A DNA stretch of 64,000 nucleotides from Eumeta japonica. Taxonomy: Eukaryota > Arthropoda > Insecta > Lepidoptera > Psychidae. Shown here one piece after another: positions 1 through 11,240 of the stretch (positions within the stretch are counted from its first letter, which is position 1; every line of letters starts with the position of its first letter). A program made the translations under genes and the position numbers. The notes beneath the pieces are model-generated. The model did no database searches, was not told the DNA's origin, and saw only the letters and a list, made by a program, of their open reading frames with translations. The stretch covers positions 1 to 64,000 of the forward strand of contig BGZK01001304.1 in the NCBI GenBank assembly GCA_005406025.1. The letters are read 5' to 3'.

Positions 1-4
1 ACTT

Positions 5-253
5 TGTGGCGTATCCGGACTCCGTGTGTCGCGACGCTGTGAAGAATAATAAAGTTTGACAAGACAAATGTCATGACACCGACGTTTACGCGAACTATAT
101 TTTGTGTTTTCGTATTTAATTACTTTATCTTTATCAAGACAAGATTATAATTATTTTAGTTAAACAATATGTTGTGTACGTGTTTATCAATTTATGTAGT
201 ATGTACAGTGCCACACCGAGGTTGACACAAACTGTTTGGTGTTTTCTTCCGCA
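5..253 (+). repeat. 5' LTR
   Basis: Starts tgtggcgtatccgg and ends ttcttccgca. It matches 4228-4473 throughout. Differences are one substitution (accgacg versus acagacg), a 7-nt stretch present only here near the start, a 2-nt gap after acaagaca, and two single-base length changes in T runs. Confidence 0.93.
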
Positions 254-266
254 TTTTACCTAAAAC

Positions 267-283
267 TGGTGACCCCGACGTGA
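267..283 (+). other. Primer binding site for tRNA-Trp
   Basis: TGGTGACCCCGACGTGA is the exact complement of the CCA-bearing 3' end of metazoan tRNA-Trp (TCACGTCGGGGTCACCA). It sits 13 nt inside the 5' LTR, where minus-strand cDNA synthesis would be primed. Confidence 0.85.
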
Positions 284-326
284 TCGCTAAAATATACAAA
301 TAACAAAATATAAATATTTTATTAAA

Positions 327-1150
327 ATGCCAAGAACACAAAACAATGAAGATGCCGGATCTGATTCCATTGCCTCGCCCGGCACGTCTAACGAAGTTTG
401 TCGACTTACTACAAAAATTCCACCGTTTTGGCCTGAAGAACCTATAATATGGTTTGCTCAAGTCGAAGGTCAGTTTATGAACGCCGGAATAACGGCAGAT
501 TTGACAAAATATAATTATGTCATCGCACATTAGACCAAACGCATCTACGAGTCAAAGATATTATCGTAAACCCTCCAACGACTGGCAAATACGAAATATT
601 AAAAACAGAGCTTGTCAAACGTCTATCAGATTCGAAGAGCGGAAACTAAAGCAACTTCTCATGCACGAGGAACTTGGCGACCGCAAACCTTCGCAATTTC
701 TCCGCCACTTACAAGGCCTGGCCGGTCCCGACATCTCAATGACTTACTCATCACAATATGGACAAGCCGCTTACCACAAAATATACAAACAGTCATCGCC
801 GGGCAGACAGCACCTACTTTGGTTGCTCGCCGATTTGGCCGACCGAGTACACGAGATAGCTCCTCCATCCCTACAAGTCGCGTGCACTTCCACCGTATCA
901 GCCCATGCTTCCACACTAGAGAACTTAACTAGGTGAAATAGCTGAACTCAGACGTCAAATGGGGCAGCTGACTACTCATTCCTATCGCCAATTGCGTCCA
1001 AAGTCACGTGGCCACCCCAAGGACGCTCACGCAGCAAGTCTTGTACCAGATCCGACTCTACCGCAAATATCCACATGCTGGTATCACTCCCGATATGCGA
1101 ACAAGGCCAATAAATGTGTCAAACCATGCGACTTCAGGCGGAAAACACAC
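327..1150 (+). pseudogene. gag: gag of the LTR retrotransposon (frameshifted)
   Basis: The start ATG at 327 opens a frame containing the motif KIPPFWPEEP, typical of Gag N-termini in this clade, but the frame stops at 533. The next recognisable block (EELGDRKPSQFLRHLQGLAG) is in another frame around 670-730, and a third frame carries WTSRLPQNIQTVIA around 765-800. The blocks keep the normal order, so small indels rather than rearrangement broke the gene. Near the end (1076-1129) is the nucleic-acid-binding knuckle with Cys, His, Cys, Cys spaced CX2HX9CX3C, which differs from the CCHC knuckle of most gypsy Gags and is diagnostic for CsRn1. The product would have been the capsid/nucleocapsid of the cytoplasmic particle. 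Confidence 0.85.
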
Positions 1151-2935
1151 GGGCGGTCGCTAATGGCGACAGACGGCTGCCCAACGTACCTGGTCGCCTG
1201 TTTGTAACAGACCGCTGCACCAAAATGCAATTCCTCGTAGACACCGGAAGCGAGCTTTGCGTTTTCCACGCTCGGCCGTGCAACAGCGACGGGACTACCT
1301 ATCAATTGAGTGCTGCAAACGGAACAACTATAAATACTTACGGCTACGTCAACCTGGAGTTAAACTTATCATTACGTCGAGCCTATCCGTGGCGATTTGT
1401 CGTGGCTGATGTCACCAAACCTATAATTGAGCAGACTTTCTCCAGTTTTACAATCTAATGGTGGATATCAGAAACCGCCGCTTAATCGACAACACCACAA
1501 CTCTTTCTACATCGGGGTCAGATGCAACATCATCCAGCACGATATCTTCAGTGAAAATACTGCTCGGTGATACAAGATATGACAAACTTTTAGCGAAATT
1601 TCCCGATATAACTCGACCTTCAGGCACTTTACGTAGTCCCAAGCATAACACTGTTCATTTTATAAAACCACCCCGGCCCTCCTGTGTCCTGTCCACCACG
1701 TCGCTTGGCAGACAAATTACAGATAGCTAAATGCGAATTCGAAGCTATGCTTAAAAATGGTACTGCCGACCTTCCGAAAGCTGCTGGTCGTCACCCCTTC
1801 ACCTCGCACCGAAGAAGGAATCAGGATGGAGACCCTGTGGCGACTATAGGATGTTAAATGCACGCACCATCCCTGATCGATATCCCATCCGACATATTCA
1901 GGATTTTTCTCATAATATCACGGGTTCCAAGGTGTTCTCGACAATTGATTTGGTCAAAGCCTATAACCAAATTCCCGTAAACGGAAGATATCCCAAAACC
2001 GCCATTACGACTCCGTTTGGTTTATATGAGTTCCCGTATATGACATTTGGTTTACGTAATGCAGGTCAAACGTTCCAAAGATTCGTTGACGAACTTACAA
2101 GAGGTCTTAATTTCTGTTTCGCTTATCTTGACGATTTTTTAGTTTACTCGAAAGATGAAGAACACGAAAAACACCTGAAACAAATATTCGACAGAATGAG
2201 AGAATATGGAATGCTCATTAACACCAGCAAATGCGTTTTCGGAGCAGATAATGTTACCTTTCTGGGTTATCATATCAGCCAAAGGAGCAAAGCCACTGGA
2301 ACAAAAGTGGAATCCATCAAAAACTTCCCTATACCTAAAACAGTGAAGGAACTACGTAGATTCTTAGGAATGATAAACTTCTACCGTCGTTTTATACCTG
2401 ATGCAGCACGAATTCAAGCCCACTCAATGCCCTTCTCACTGGTTCAATTAAGAATTCGCACCCAATAAACATCATAGGAGGGCTCTAAAGCATTCAACAC
2501 CTGCAAGGATAGTTTATGTCATGCATCTCTCTTGCACACCAGACTGTGACGCGAAATTGAGCCTTGTCACAGATGCTTCAGACACGTCTTTGGGAGCAGT
2601 TCTTCAACAATATAAAGACAAAGCTTGGGAGCCCTAGCATTTTACTCCCATAAACTTAGTCCAGCAGCGAAATTATTCCCCTACGATCGCGAACTCTTAG
2701 CGATTTATGAAGCAATAAAACACTTTCGCCATATGCTAGAAGCGCGTGACTTTGTTATCTACACAGATCACAAGCCACTTTGTCACGCTTTCAAAACGCG
2801 CAAGGACAAATGCTCACCCAGACAATACCGTCATCTCGACTTCATATCCCAATTTTCTACGGATATCAGACATATATCTGGGCGAGACAATGTAGTAGCA
2901 GACACGCTGTCAAGAATTGAACAACTGGACAATGT
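1151..2935 (+). pseudogene. pol: pol: protease, reverse transcriptase and RNase H (frameshifted)
   Basis: Protease: FLVDTGSELCVF with the catalytic DTG at 1240-1248, in a frame ending at 1458. Reverse transcriptase: 1851-2468 carries FSTIDLVKAYNQIPV, FPYMTFGLRNAGQTFQRF, the catalytic YLDD (2124-2135) and RFLGMINFYRRFIP; the N-terminal fingers before 1851 are in other frames. RNase H: VTDASDTSLGAVLQQ at about 2565-2610, then after a +/-1 shift near 2620 the block FYSHKLSPAAKLFPYDRELL and YTDHKPL in the frame beginning 2625, ending with HISGRDNVVADTLSR. The active-site residues are present, but the domains cannot be read as one protein. Order and motifs are those of Ty3/gypsy Pol. Confidence 0.9.
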
Positions 2936-3039
2936 CGTAGACTTTGTGAAATTAGCTAATGCACAAATCCGACCCCGAGCTGGAACAGATCCTGAAAGAT
3001 GGCTCTGCGTTACAACTCCAGAAAATACACGTACCTGGA

Positions 3040-4119
3040 ACAAAACAGACCTCTATTGCGACTTCAGTACACCAGCCCAAAGACCTTTTGTTCCTATTAG
3101 CTTACGACGCCAAATATTCAACTGTCTACATTCTCTAAGTCACCCAGGCTCGAACGCGACATCAAAATTAGTTGCTGAACGCTACGTATGGCCTGGAATC
3201 AGGAAAGATTGCAGAGATTGGACGCGAAAATGTTTACAATGCCAACGAACCAAAGTAACTCGCCATGTTATACCACCAACAGGCACATTCGAGCTACCTA
3301 CGGCGCGCTTCCGTTTCGTTCACATAGACTTAATCGGACCAATGCCAATATCCAAGGATATCGTTACTGTCTTACAGCTGTTGACAGATACACGAGATGG
3401 CCAGAGGCGATACCGATCACAGATATCAACGCTGAGACTGTCGCCACTGCCTTACTAACCTGCTGGATATCAAGATTCGGTTGCCCAACAGATATAGTGA
3501 CCGATCGCGGTAAACAGTTCGAATCCACGTTATTTCAACATCTGGCAAGAGTAGCTGGATTTCACCACAGACGAACAACAGCATACCATCCAGCTTGTAA
3601 CGGTCTGGTAGAACGCTTCCACCGCCAACTGAAAACAGCTATTACGTGCCATGCAAACGAACATTGGACAGAATGCCTACCACTAGTCCTGTTGGGCGTA
3701 AGCGCATATAAAGACGACCTAAAAGCATCCTGCGCTGAACTGGTATACGGGGAAACCCTCAGGCTACCAGGAGAATTTATTAGTCCAAGCCCTACTAAAA
3801 TGACGGACATCTCGGACTATATAGCCCGACTCCGTTCATTTGTACGAAAACTCCAACCATCCCCAGCATCATCATGGCGAACGCGCTACCTTTGTTTACA
3901 AAGATCTAGCTACGACAACTCACGTCTTTCTAAGAGGACACTATACGTAGCTGTTTTCAACCTGCATATACGGGACCACGAAGTATTAAAAGAGGAGACA
4001 AAATCTTTACCATTTTAGTCAATGGAAAACGAACGACAGTATCAATCGAAAGAATAAAACCGGCCTACACTGTCGACGACGAATTACTAAATACTGTCCA
4101 CACCGCCACCAGAGCCTAA
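3040..4119 (+). pseudogene. pol: pol: integrase (frameshifted)
   Basis: An HHCC zinc-binding region (LHSLSHPGS ... KCLQCQRTK) lies at about 3128-3250. The DDE core follows: Asp in VHIDLIGP at 3327, Asp in VTDRGKQF at 3503 and Glu in GLVERFHR at 3611. The first Asp is in the frame of 2625-3458 and the other two in the frame of 3188-4018, so a frameshift lies near 3355-3375. After about 3870 the C-terminal region again changes frame and ends near 4119 with a basic stretch. All three catalytic acids survive, so the loss of function is by frame rather than by active-site mutation. Confidence 0.88.
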
Positions 4120-4217
4120 ATCAGTCCCAGAACTAAACCCGGAACACAGAAATATAAAAGAACACGTTCAGGACGCACAGTTAGATTCCCTGATTACTAT
4201 CGCCCGTAGAACGGTCT

Positions 4218-4227
4218 CAGGGAGTGA
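4218..4227 (+). other. Polypurine tract before the 3' LTR
   Basis: The purine-rich string cagggagtga abuts the TG of the 3' LTR at 4228, the expected place for plus-strand priming. It is short and interrupted. Confidence 0.6.
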
Positions 4228-4473
4228 TGTGGCGTATCCGGACTCCGCGACGCTGTGAAGAATAATAAAGTTTGACAAGACAGAAATGTCATGACACAGA
4301 CGTTTACGCGAACTATATTTTTGTGTTTTCGTATTTAATTACTTTATCTTTATCAAGACAAGATTATAATTATTTTAGTTAAACAATATGTTGTGTACGT
4401 GTTTATCAATTTATGTAGTATGTACAGTGCCACACCGAGGTTGACACAAACTGTTTGGTGTTTTTCTTCCGCA
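4228..4473 (+). repeat. 3' LTR
   Basis: Second copy of the LTR, TG at 4228 and CA at 4472-4473, followed by AACTT, the proposed target duplication. Confidence 0.93.
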
Positions 4474-5750
4474 AACTTCTTTCATTTGGCGTATAAATAA
4501 CTTTGTATTTAGATGCCTTTTCGATAGTTGCGTGTACTGAATCTCCCTCATTTTAGGTGTGACCTGATTTCAAAGAAGTGTGCTTAATGTTTACTTTGAA
4601 CGTTTTTGTAAAAAAATAAGTGCATAAAAAAACATAATACGGTTATGATTCTGACCGGTGCAATTATCCGACCAAAATCTAAAATCTTTGAAACCTTCTT
4701 GTTTTTTTAATCGTATTACGTGGTAAACAAAACTGGATACTTCGTTGGATCCTTACTTCCCTATTTGTTCGTTCCATAGACAATATGTGCCTGTTAATTT
4801 TCCCAAATCAAAAATTGGGAAATTATGTACTTTTAGTCTGTTTACATAACAAAACGCATTCACTTCTCCAGCTGGAACCAATAAAACCTTTTGTATGTCA
4901 AACGTGGCACAAAAGGTTGTTGCAGTATTCTGTGCATCATGTTTGTCTTGCATTTCTGAATTCAAGTTTATTTCGCGAGTGTTTCGAAGGTCGTCAGTCA
5001 AAGGTACATTTTTAAATGAATGACACTGTGTGTACAGATCCTTTTTGGGCTTATAAAGGCACAGATTTATATGTACATTGCCAATGTTTTTATATTGTCC
5101 TAAATTTTGACACTGATCATTATACTTATCGCAGTCGAACCATTGTTTGTACAATTTGTACATGCGAGGATAATTTAAAGAGCAGTCTAAATACAATTTA
5201 TTACTGTTATGCTTTCCTCTAAGATCAAGTAAAGTTGTACTTTGGTTTGTTTAGACAAAGCGGTTCTCATCATCTTGGAACCGGAACTTAACGTTTTGTA
5301 AAACTTTACAAACTTTTTCCATACTATTTCATTGTCGTTTGATTGAATTGGTAAGAGACAAATATAAGAAAAATATCGCCGAGACTCTCCGTCTGTAATA
5401 GTTATTTCTTTTTTTGTTAATTTTTACTACATTTTTAGTTATGAAATGTTTATGGCTGTTGTTGTCCATTGTTGGCTGTGGTTACCAATAATCCAAAATT
5501 TAGAAAATATTGCTGTTCTCACATCTTCGTTGATTTTTTCAAAACATTTTAGACGGCACTTTACATTGTAAGAACGACCGATAACTTTATCTTTTACTAT
5601 GTGACCTTTCCGAGTTGAATATTCCTTCTCTAAGTTTTTTACTATTATTCTTTTAGAATCTATTCATTCATTTTTATACGTACTGCGTAACCGTCGAGTA
5701 TCCTTTCTTTTTGTATAATTTCTTTTCTTTGGGCATCGTGAATAATATAC
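4474..5750 (-). pseudogene. Decayed DDE-type transposase-like gene, split by the LTR element
   Basis: Read on the minus strand from about 5750 downward, blocks of a transposase-like family common in arthropod genomes appear in order. They are a Cys-containing N-terminal part (CRLKCFEKINEDVRTAIF, about 5470-5560), RGKHNSNKLYLDCSLNYPRM (about 5160-5220), and a second half with FDIQKVLLVPAGEVNAFCYV and NFPIFDLGKL. After a single in-frame TAA at 4753-4755 the frame continues as GSNEV and then FRFWSDNCTGQNHNRIMFFY, with the acidic DNCTGQN at 4648-4668. After another shift, GDSVHATIEKASK runs up to the LTR boundary at 4473. Stops and frameshifts make it a pseudogene. The remaining C-terminus should lie left of base 1. 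I recognise the family pattern but do not assign a transposon superfamily. Confidence 0.7.
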
Positions 5751-6700
5751 ACCCGAAGAACAGTATGAATGATTTTTTAAACTTCCCATAAATTATTTAA
5801 TTAAAAATAAAACAATTATTTTGTAAGACTGCTACAGAGAATGATATAAAACACGCTTATATTATTGATTATATTATATTTTATTATTGAGAAAAATATT
5901 TTATTTGATTTTAATTACTGTCAAAATTATAGAATGAAATAACTTAATATGTACAGAACCCCAACGGGCACGTACATCTCACTGTTGACTAACGTTACTT
6001 ATTAGAACTTTAATATCTAAGTGAAATCAATTTAGGTCTAATTGATAAAGTTCAGCAAAAATACGTGTAAAACGGCCAATGTAGCAGATTAACCTTTTAT
6101 GTGTGTTACTGTTTAAAAATGTTTAATAGTTTCTGTGTTTCAGTTGCAACTATAAAATAATTATTTAATTATATGGCTTTATTATAATGATTTTAAATAA
6201 AACTTACCTGGTTGATTAATAACATTTAAATCGTTTTCATGTTCAATTTCTTCGTTAAACATTACATTGTTTTCGTTACGAAAAATCAAATCCAACATTA
6301 ATTGATTCCTCCCTGTACATTTTTAATATTAGGATTCATCATAACTAATCAAAACAAAAAGATCAATATCATATCTTCGATGTTAAAAAATATACACGAA
6401 AGTAACTTCCCCGGACATGCATTCGGCGTAAGTAAGTAAGTAAATCACGGGACTGCCCCGCAGACAAGTTGCTAACGTTAATTAGGTCTTTATTGGCTTA
6501 TTTTTATTTCACATTGAGCTTTTTACGACAATACTTTTTTGTATTCAATGAATGTTTTGCATATTTTTTTTGTCTGATATACATTCAGAGGTAGGAATCT
6601 GTAGAATATAAAATCTGAAAATTAGCAAAATGTCAGAATGGCCGATATGCGTAGGACCCATCGATTACATACGCAGACAATAGAAGGCGGGTGTGTAATA
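5751..6700. other. AT-rich DNA, no gene seen
   Basis: I see no coding motif, tRNA-like fold or clear repeat boundary here. A short taag tandem (gtaagtaagtaagtaaat) lies at about 6428-6446. Confidence 0.5.
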
Positions 6701-6711
6701 TTTATAACAAC

Positions 6712-6745
6712 CTAGCTGTTGCCCACGACTTTGTTTGCATGGTGG
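6712..6745 (-). repeat. End of a common interspersed repeat (agctgttgccc type)
   Basis: ctagctgttgcccacgact resembles the reverse complement of the terminus at 18370-18394 (gcgggcaaaagctag), so it may be a related Helitron-like end on the minus strand. The body of the element is not recognisable. Confidence 0.35.
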
Positions 6746-6864
6746 TTATGGAAAAACAAGAAAGTAATGGTTATAATAATAATGTAGCCTTTTTATTAAC
6801 CTAATATTCAAGTACATATAAAGATTAAAATTTATACCAGTCAAGTCATTCATTTTTGTTTATT

Positions 6865-9070
6865 TCTTGCCACTGTTTGTTTGCCACTGTTTGCAAAGGC
6901 TTCCTCTAACCTTTTCCACTCATATCTATTTTGATCCACTCTGTTCCACATCACTCGTGCATCACCTGTTTGATATCGTCGTCTCACTTTTTCTGTGATT
7001 TATCTTTTTTCATTTTATCTGCTCTTAAGATATCATCATGTCACAGTTTTACTTCGTTTGTCTCGTCCTCTCATCCATATGCCCTGCCCGACACCATAGG
7101 AGCTTTCTGATCTTGCTTATTATGACTTCGACCTTTGTCTTGCTTTTGACAACAGAGCTCTAAAAGAGAGAAACATTTTATAGTATTGGTTGACAACCAT
7201 TTTTTCGGTCCAATTCTGATATTTACAGTGAGTTTTATCTGAGTTTTAACAGATATTCTTTATCCAGTTGTACTTTTACTTGTTTCCGTGTTTCTAAACT
7301 CCTCGTGATTTCTATAATTTCTGCAATTTTGTCCCTTAGGGTGATGGTTAATTGTTCTATTTCATGTTGTCCGAGCATAATATATCCAGTTTTTCTATAG
7401 GTTTTTTTGGATATATTGTTCTCCGTTCGTCTATGATCAGTCTATGATCAGTCTATGATGAGTGTCAAAGTTAAAATTATTCTTGATATCGAATTTCTCT
7501 AATTTCTACAATTTTGTCCCTCAGGGTGATGGTTAATTGTTCTATTTCATGTTGTTGACTTCTTAATATATCCAGTTTTCTAGATTTTTTGGATATATTG
7601 TTCTCCTTTGTCTATGATCAGTCTATGATGAGTGTCAAAGTTAAAATTATTCTTATTATCGAATTTCTCTGTTTCTACAATTTTGTCCCTCAGAATTTGA
7701 TGGATTTGTTGTTCTATTTCATGTTGTTGAGCATAGTATGTCAGTTTTCATATAGATTTTTTGGATATATTGTTCTCCGTTCGTCTATGATCAGTCTATG
7801 ATGAGTGTCAAAGTTAAAATTATTCTTGATATCGAATTTCTCTAATTTCTACAATTTTGTCCCTCAGGGTGATGGTTAATTGTTCTATTTCATGTTGTCC
7901 GAGCATAATATATCCAGTTTTTCTATAGGTTTTGGATATATTGTTCTCCGTTCGTCTATGATCAGTCTATGATGAGTGTCAAAGTTAAAATTATTCTTGA
8001 TATCGAATTTCTCTAATTTCTACAATTTTGTCCCTTAGGGTGATGGTTAATTGTTCTATTTCATGTTGTCCGAGCTTAATATATCCAGTTTTTCTATAGG
8101 TTTTTTTGGATATATTGTTCTCCGTTCGTCTATGATCAGTCTATGATGAGTGTCAAAGTTAAATTATTCTTGATATCGAATTTCTCTAATTTGAAATTTT
8201 TGTCCCTGGGGTGATGGTTAATTGTTCTAGCTAAGTGTTGTCCGACTTAATATATCCAGTTTTCTATAGATTTTTTGGATATATTGTTTCTCCCGTTCTG
8301 TCCATGATCAGTCTATGATGAGTGTCCAAAGTTAAATTATTCTTGATATCGAATTTCTCTAATTTCTACAATTTTGTCCTCAGGGTGATGGTTTAATTGT
8401 TCTGACTGTGTTGTCCGAGCATGTATATCAAGTTTTTCTATAGGTTTTTGGATATATTTTCTCCGTTCAAATCTATGATCAGTCTACTGATCCGAGTGTC
8501 AAAAGTTAAATTATTCTTGATATCAAGTTTCTCCTAATTTCTAATTTTGTCCCTCAGGGTGATGGTTAATTATTCTATTTCATGTTGTCGAGCTTAATAT
8601 ATCCAGTTTTTTCTATATGGGTTTTTGGATATATTTGTTCTCCCGTTCGTCTATGATCATGTAGTCAGTCTATGATGAAGTGTCAAAGTTAAAATTATTC
8701 TTGATATCGAAGTTAGTTAAATAACTGATTCTATTGGTCATTATGAAATCAATTTAATTTTTTGGTTTCCCATCTGGTGAAATTCAGATCCTCACCTTCA
8801 TCTTTGTTTTTCTTGTAAATACTGTTTAAAATGGTTAGGTTGTTAATGATGATAAAATAGACATTTTTTTCTCCATTTAACTTTTGGTTTCGTTGCTGTA
8901 TGTGGATGGTACTAGTTCTGTGTTTTCTACTGAGCGCCTTTTTCCAATTTAGTCATTTCAGTCTCCCATTACAATTAGATTATTCTTGAGTAGTTTTACA
9001 CAGACCAGATTAGAATGTCATTTATTTATCGGTCGTATTTTTCTGTAGGCGAGTGTATTCATTATATAAT
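6865..9070 (-). mobile_element. LINE fragment (RTE-like), minus strand, with an internal tandem array
   Basis: Minus-strand reading gives, from the 5' side: VYSPTEKYD and IVMGD at about 8970-9060, matching endonuclease blocks QVYAPTEK and VMGDFNAK; then IDFIMTNRISYLTNFDIKNN and FNFDTHHRLI at about 8670-8760, the endonuclease end around its SDH-type histidine motif. The tandem array (7312-8716) follows, and then the 3' coding end: KIRKLLWCRAGHMD (about 7080-7120) and YEWKRLEEAFANSG (about 6890-6935), a pattern of the extreme C-terminus of RTE-like LINE proteins. The reverse-transcriptase core is missing. Several stops and frame changes make it dead. Confidence 0.7.
7312..8716 (-). repeat. ~172-bp tandem repeat array, about 8 units, derived from the host LINE
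   Basis: The string gtctatgatgagtgtcaaag or a near variant recurs at 7451, 7621, 7794, 7965, 8139, 8311, 8482 and 8668, giving steps of 170-174 bp and one of 186. Each unit also carries ttttgtcccTcagggtgatgg, catgttgtccgagc and ttggatatattgttctcc. On the minus strand a unit reads as LINE protein: DIKNNFNFDTHHRLIIDERR, the endonuclease end, and, after a shift, EIEQLTITLRDKIVEIREI, a charged helix-like stretch. Because 172 is not a multiple of three, successive units fall in different frames. Confidence 0.88.
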
Positions 9071-10900
9071 GGACCATGGTGAGGACCCTTTCCTAGTGGC
9101 CAATTCAACATTGCTATGCGCTCAGAGACCATGATGGCTTTTTATGTTGCCGGTTTGAACTTTGAATGACAATGTCAATCTCGCGATGGCCTAGTGTTGT
9201 TCCCATACGATATAGTAAGAAGTCTGGATGAGTAACAATACTTTCTTTTATTCGTTACTTCACTTACACTTACGATGTCCTATTTCATTTGTTTAAACAC
9301 ATATGTTGGTTCTGTAAAATTTTCTTCATTTCTAAGTGTAAATACATTGAGGGCTGAGATATAAATTTTAGATTTGCATTGTTTCTTTTGCTGTATAGTT
9401 AGAGAGAGATGTTTTTTTCATGACACTCGCACTATCTAAAAGTCTAACGGTAGGTAGGTACCATTTGTATAAATTTATTCAGAAGGCACTTCGACGTAAA
9501 AAGAGAGACAATTTTTAATTTAATTTCTGTTTAGCCCCTAGGTATTGCGTGATATATTGTGTATTAAGTTAAGCATTAGATTATTACTAATGAAATACAA
9601 TAAACTTTGTTCAAATCGTTCATTAATTTTTAAATAATGTTTGAGTAAATAAATATTCAAACATACCAAAATTTTAAAAGCTGCTGTTTTGAGATGTGTT
9701 ATATATATATATATATATATACTAGACATCACTTACTTAATTTTAAAAAAATATTAAAATACAAATTTGTCTTCCTTACGATTTTATTATATGCACAGAT
9801 GTTACATTGTCTTGTCAGTTACGATCGTAGAAGACCAAAGAGATAACAGCTTTTGTAACATAGGAAACGAGTGCACATGCTTGTGGTTCAAAATTCGATC
9901 TGGGTCCCAATTCTAAACACGCTCCCGATCCTGGTTTTTCTCGCCGTAAAAACCCATTTCGTATTTTCCGTAGTACACTGATTCTTCAAAATACGTGATA
10001 AAATTTATTAAATTTTATTGAAATATTGGACAGTACAAATTGTGACTAAAATTGCATACAATACACTTGACAATTGTTTTCATTAATGTAAATGAAGTAG
10101 AAACAGTGAAATTATAAATATAATTTTAATATAGGAAAGGTTTGTCGATCGAGTTGCGATTTTGTAGCGAATAAGCTAAGCGAGTAATAATAAGTATGCC
10201 AAATATTCACATTTTCAATGGCTTGATAGTGTCCAGGTATTTTAATCACACCTGTCTTACAAGTCTGAGTGAGTAAAAAGATATGTTTTACGGAAATAAG
10301 CTACGACCAAGTGTGTGTCAAATACAAACATAGAAACTCGACAACCATAAAGTTTAGAATCTTTAATCTTTTGTTAAGACAATATTTAACCAATAAAAAA
10401 ATTATTGTCATTTTAAAAATGAAACCGAACATTTATTGTTATTCACTACAAACATTTTTGTTCCTTTGAAGCTTATTATTCAATTTTGTCTTTCAAAATT
10501 CCTTGATTAAAATCATATTGTGAATCCACAGTGTTGCATGCAGCTATACTGACATATATAAAATCATCTAATTTTCAAAACCTGATCCTATTTGGTGTTT
10601 GATATTTATTTCGAAATGTCGTCATTGAGAACTTAGAAATCTCAAGATACGTCTTTATGTATAGACAAAAATGTAAAGAAAGCCATTTCATTTGAATGTC
10701 AAAAGAACTGTTCTTCACATGGATTTTGTTTGGGGTTCATTTTTTTGTATCTTTCAATATATTAACATCAAGAATTAATAAACTATTTTCCAAACAGCTT
10801 CATTTCTTTTTCAAGTCTAATGACATGAAAGTTTTCCCGTCAAATTTTAGATCAATAATTACAAGAGAACGAGGATTACGACCACCGTTGCCAGTATATT
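9071..10900. other. AT-rich DNA, no gene seen
   Basis: The only structure I can point to is a (TA)n microsatellite at about 9699-9721. Short ORFs here lack recognisable motifs. Confidence 0.5.
9699..9721. repeat. (TA)n microsatellite
   Basis: About eleven uninterrupted TA units precede ctagacatcac. Confidence 0.85.
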
Positions 10901-10911
10901 TTCAGAAATTC

Positions 10912-10966
10912 CTGATTTTTTTATTCAATATAAGTACATATCCCACTTATATTGAATAAAAATCAG
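10912..10966. repeat. Near-perfect inverted repeat (hairpin), 22-24 bp arms
   Basis: Arm 10912-10935 and arm 10945-10966 are reverse complements apart from two extra T in the left arm, around a 9-nt loop (acatatccc). The stem is AT-rich (attcaatataagt core). It could be a palindromic MITE relic or an RNA stem. Confidence 0.8.
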
Positions 10967-11240
10967 ATCACTCACCCTGACGTGGAAAACAACAAATATA
11001 AATCTAAAAAAATGAAAAGTTTATTTTTAATTATTTAGTGCTTTTTTTGATAACATGCTCCTTTTTTTATAATCTTGTTTGTCATATTTTGATTCACTGG
11101 TTTTTTTTTTTTTGAACAACAGTTCGTTTCTTTTCACAGAATTAAAAATCTCTTTTCAATATCGTTGAAAATTAAATTTTACCACCAACTTCGATCGGAT
11201 AAGTTTTGTAAACAGCGAACATATGTGTTTAACATTCAAT

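Larger units (their letters stand above)
5..4473 (+). mobile_element. CsRn1-clade Ty3/gypsy LTR retrotransposon, frame-broken, no env
   Basis: Two near-identical ~247-bp LTRs (TG...CA ends) flank an internal region with gag, protease, reverse transcriptase, RNase H and integrase in gypsy order. The primer site matches the 3' end of tRNA-Trp and the Gag knuckle is CX2HX9CX3C; together these are the known signature of the CsRn1 clade (Kabuki of Bombyx is a member). The 3' flank begins AACTT and the 5' flank visible in the window is ACTT, so a 5-bp target duplication fits with its first base lying just left of base 1. Coding is split over several frames by small indels, so this copy is non-autonomous. 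No envelope-like ORF lies between integrase and the 3' LTR. The element interrupts a minus-strand transposase-like gene. Confidence 0.93.

Noticed and set aside
192..530. 112-codon ORF on the minus strand
   Set aside because: It runs across the LTR, primer site and gag start in antisense and has no motif.
4120..4227. Envelope gene between integrase and 3' LTR
   Set aside because: Only about 100 bp remain there; no room for env and no such motif elsewhere in the element.
7312..8716. CRISPR-like array
   Set aside because: The units are contiguous and similar along their whole length with no unique spacers, they read as LINE protein, and the host is an animal.
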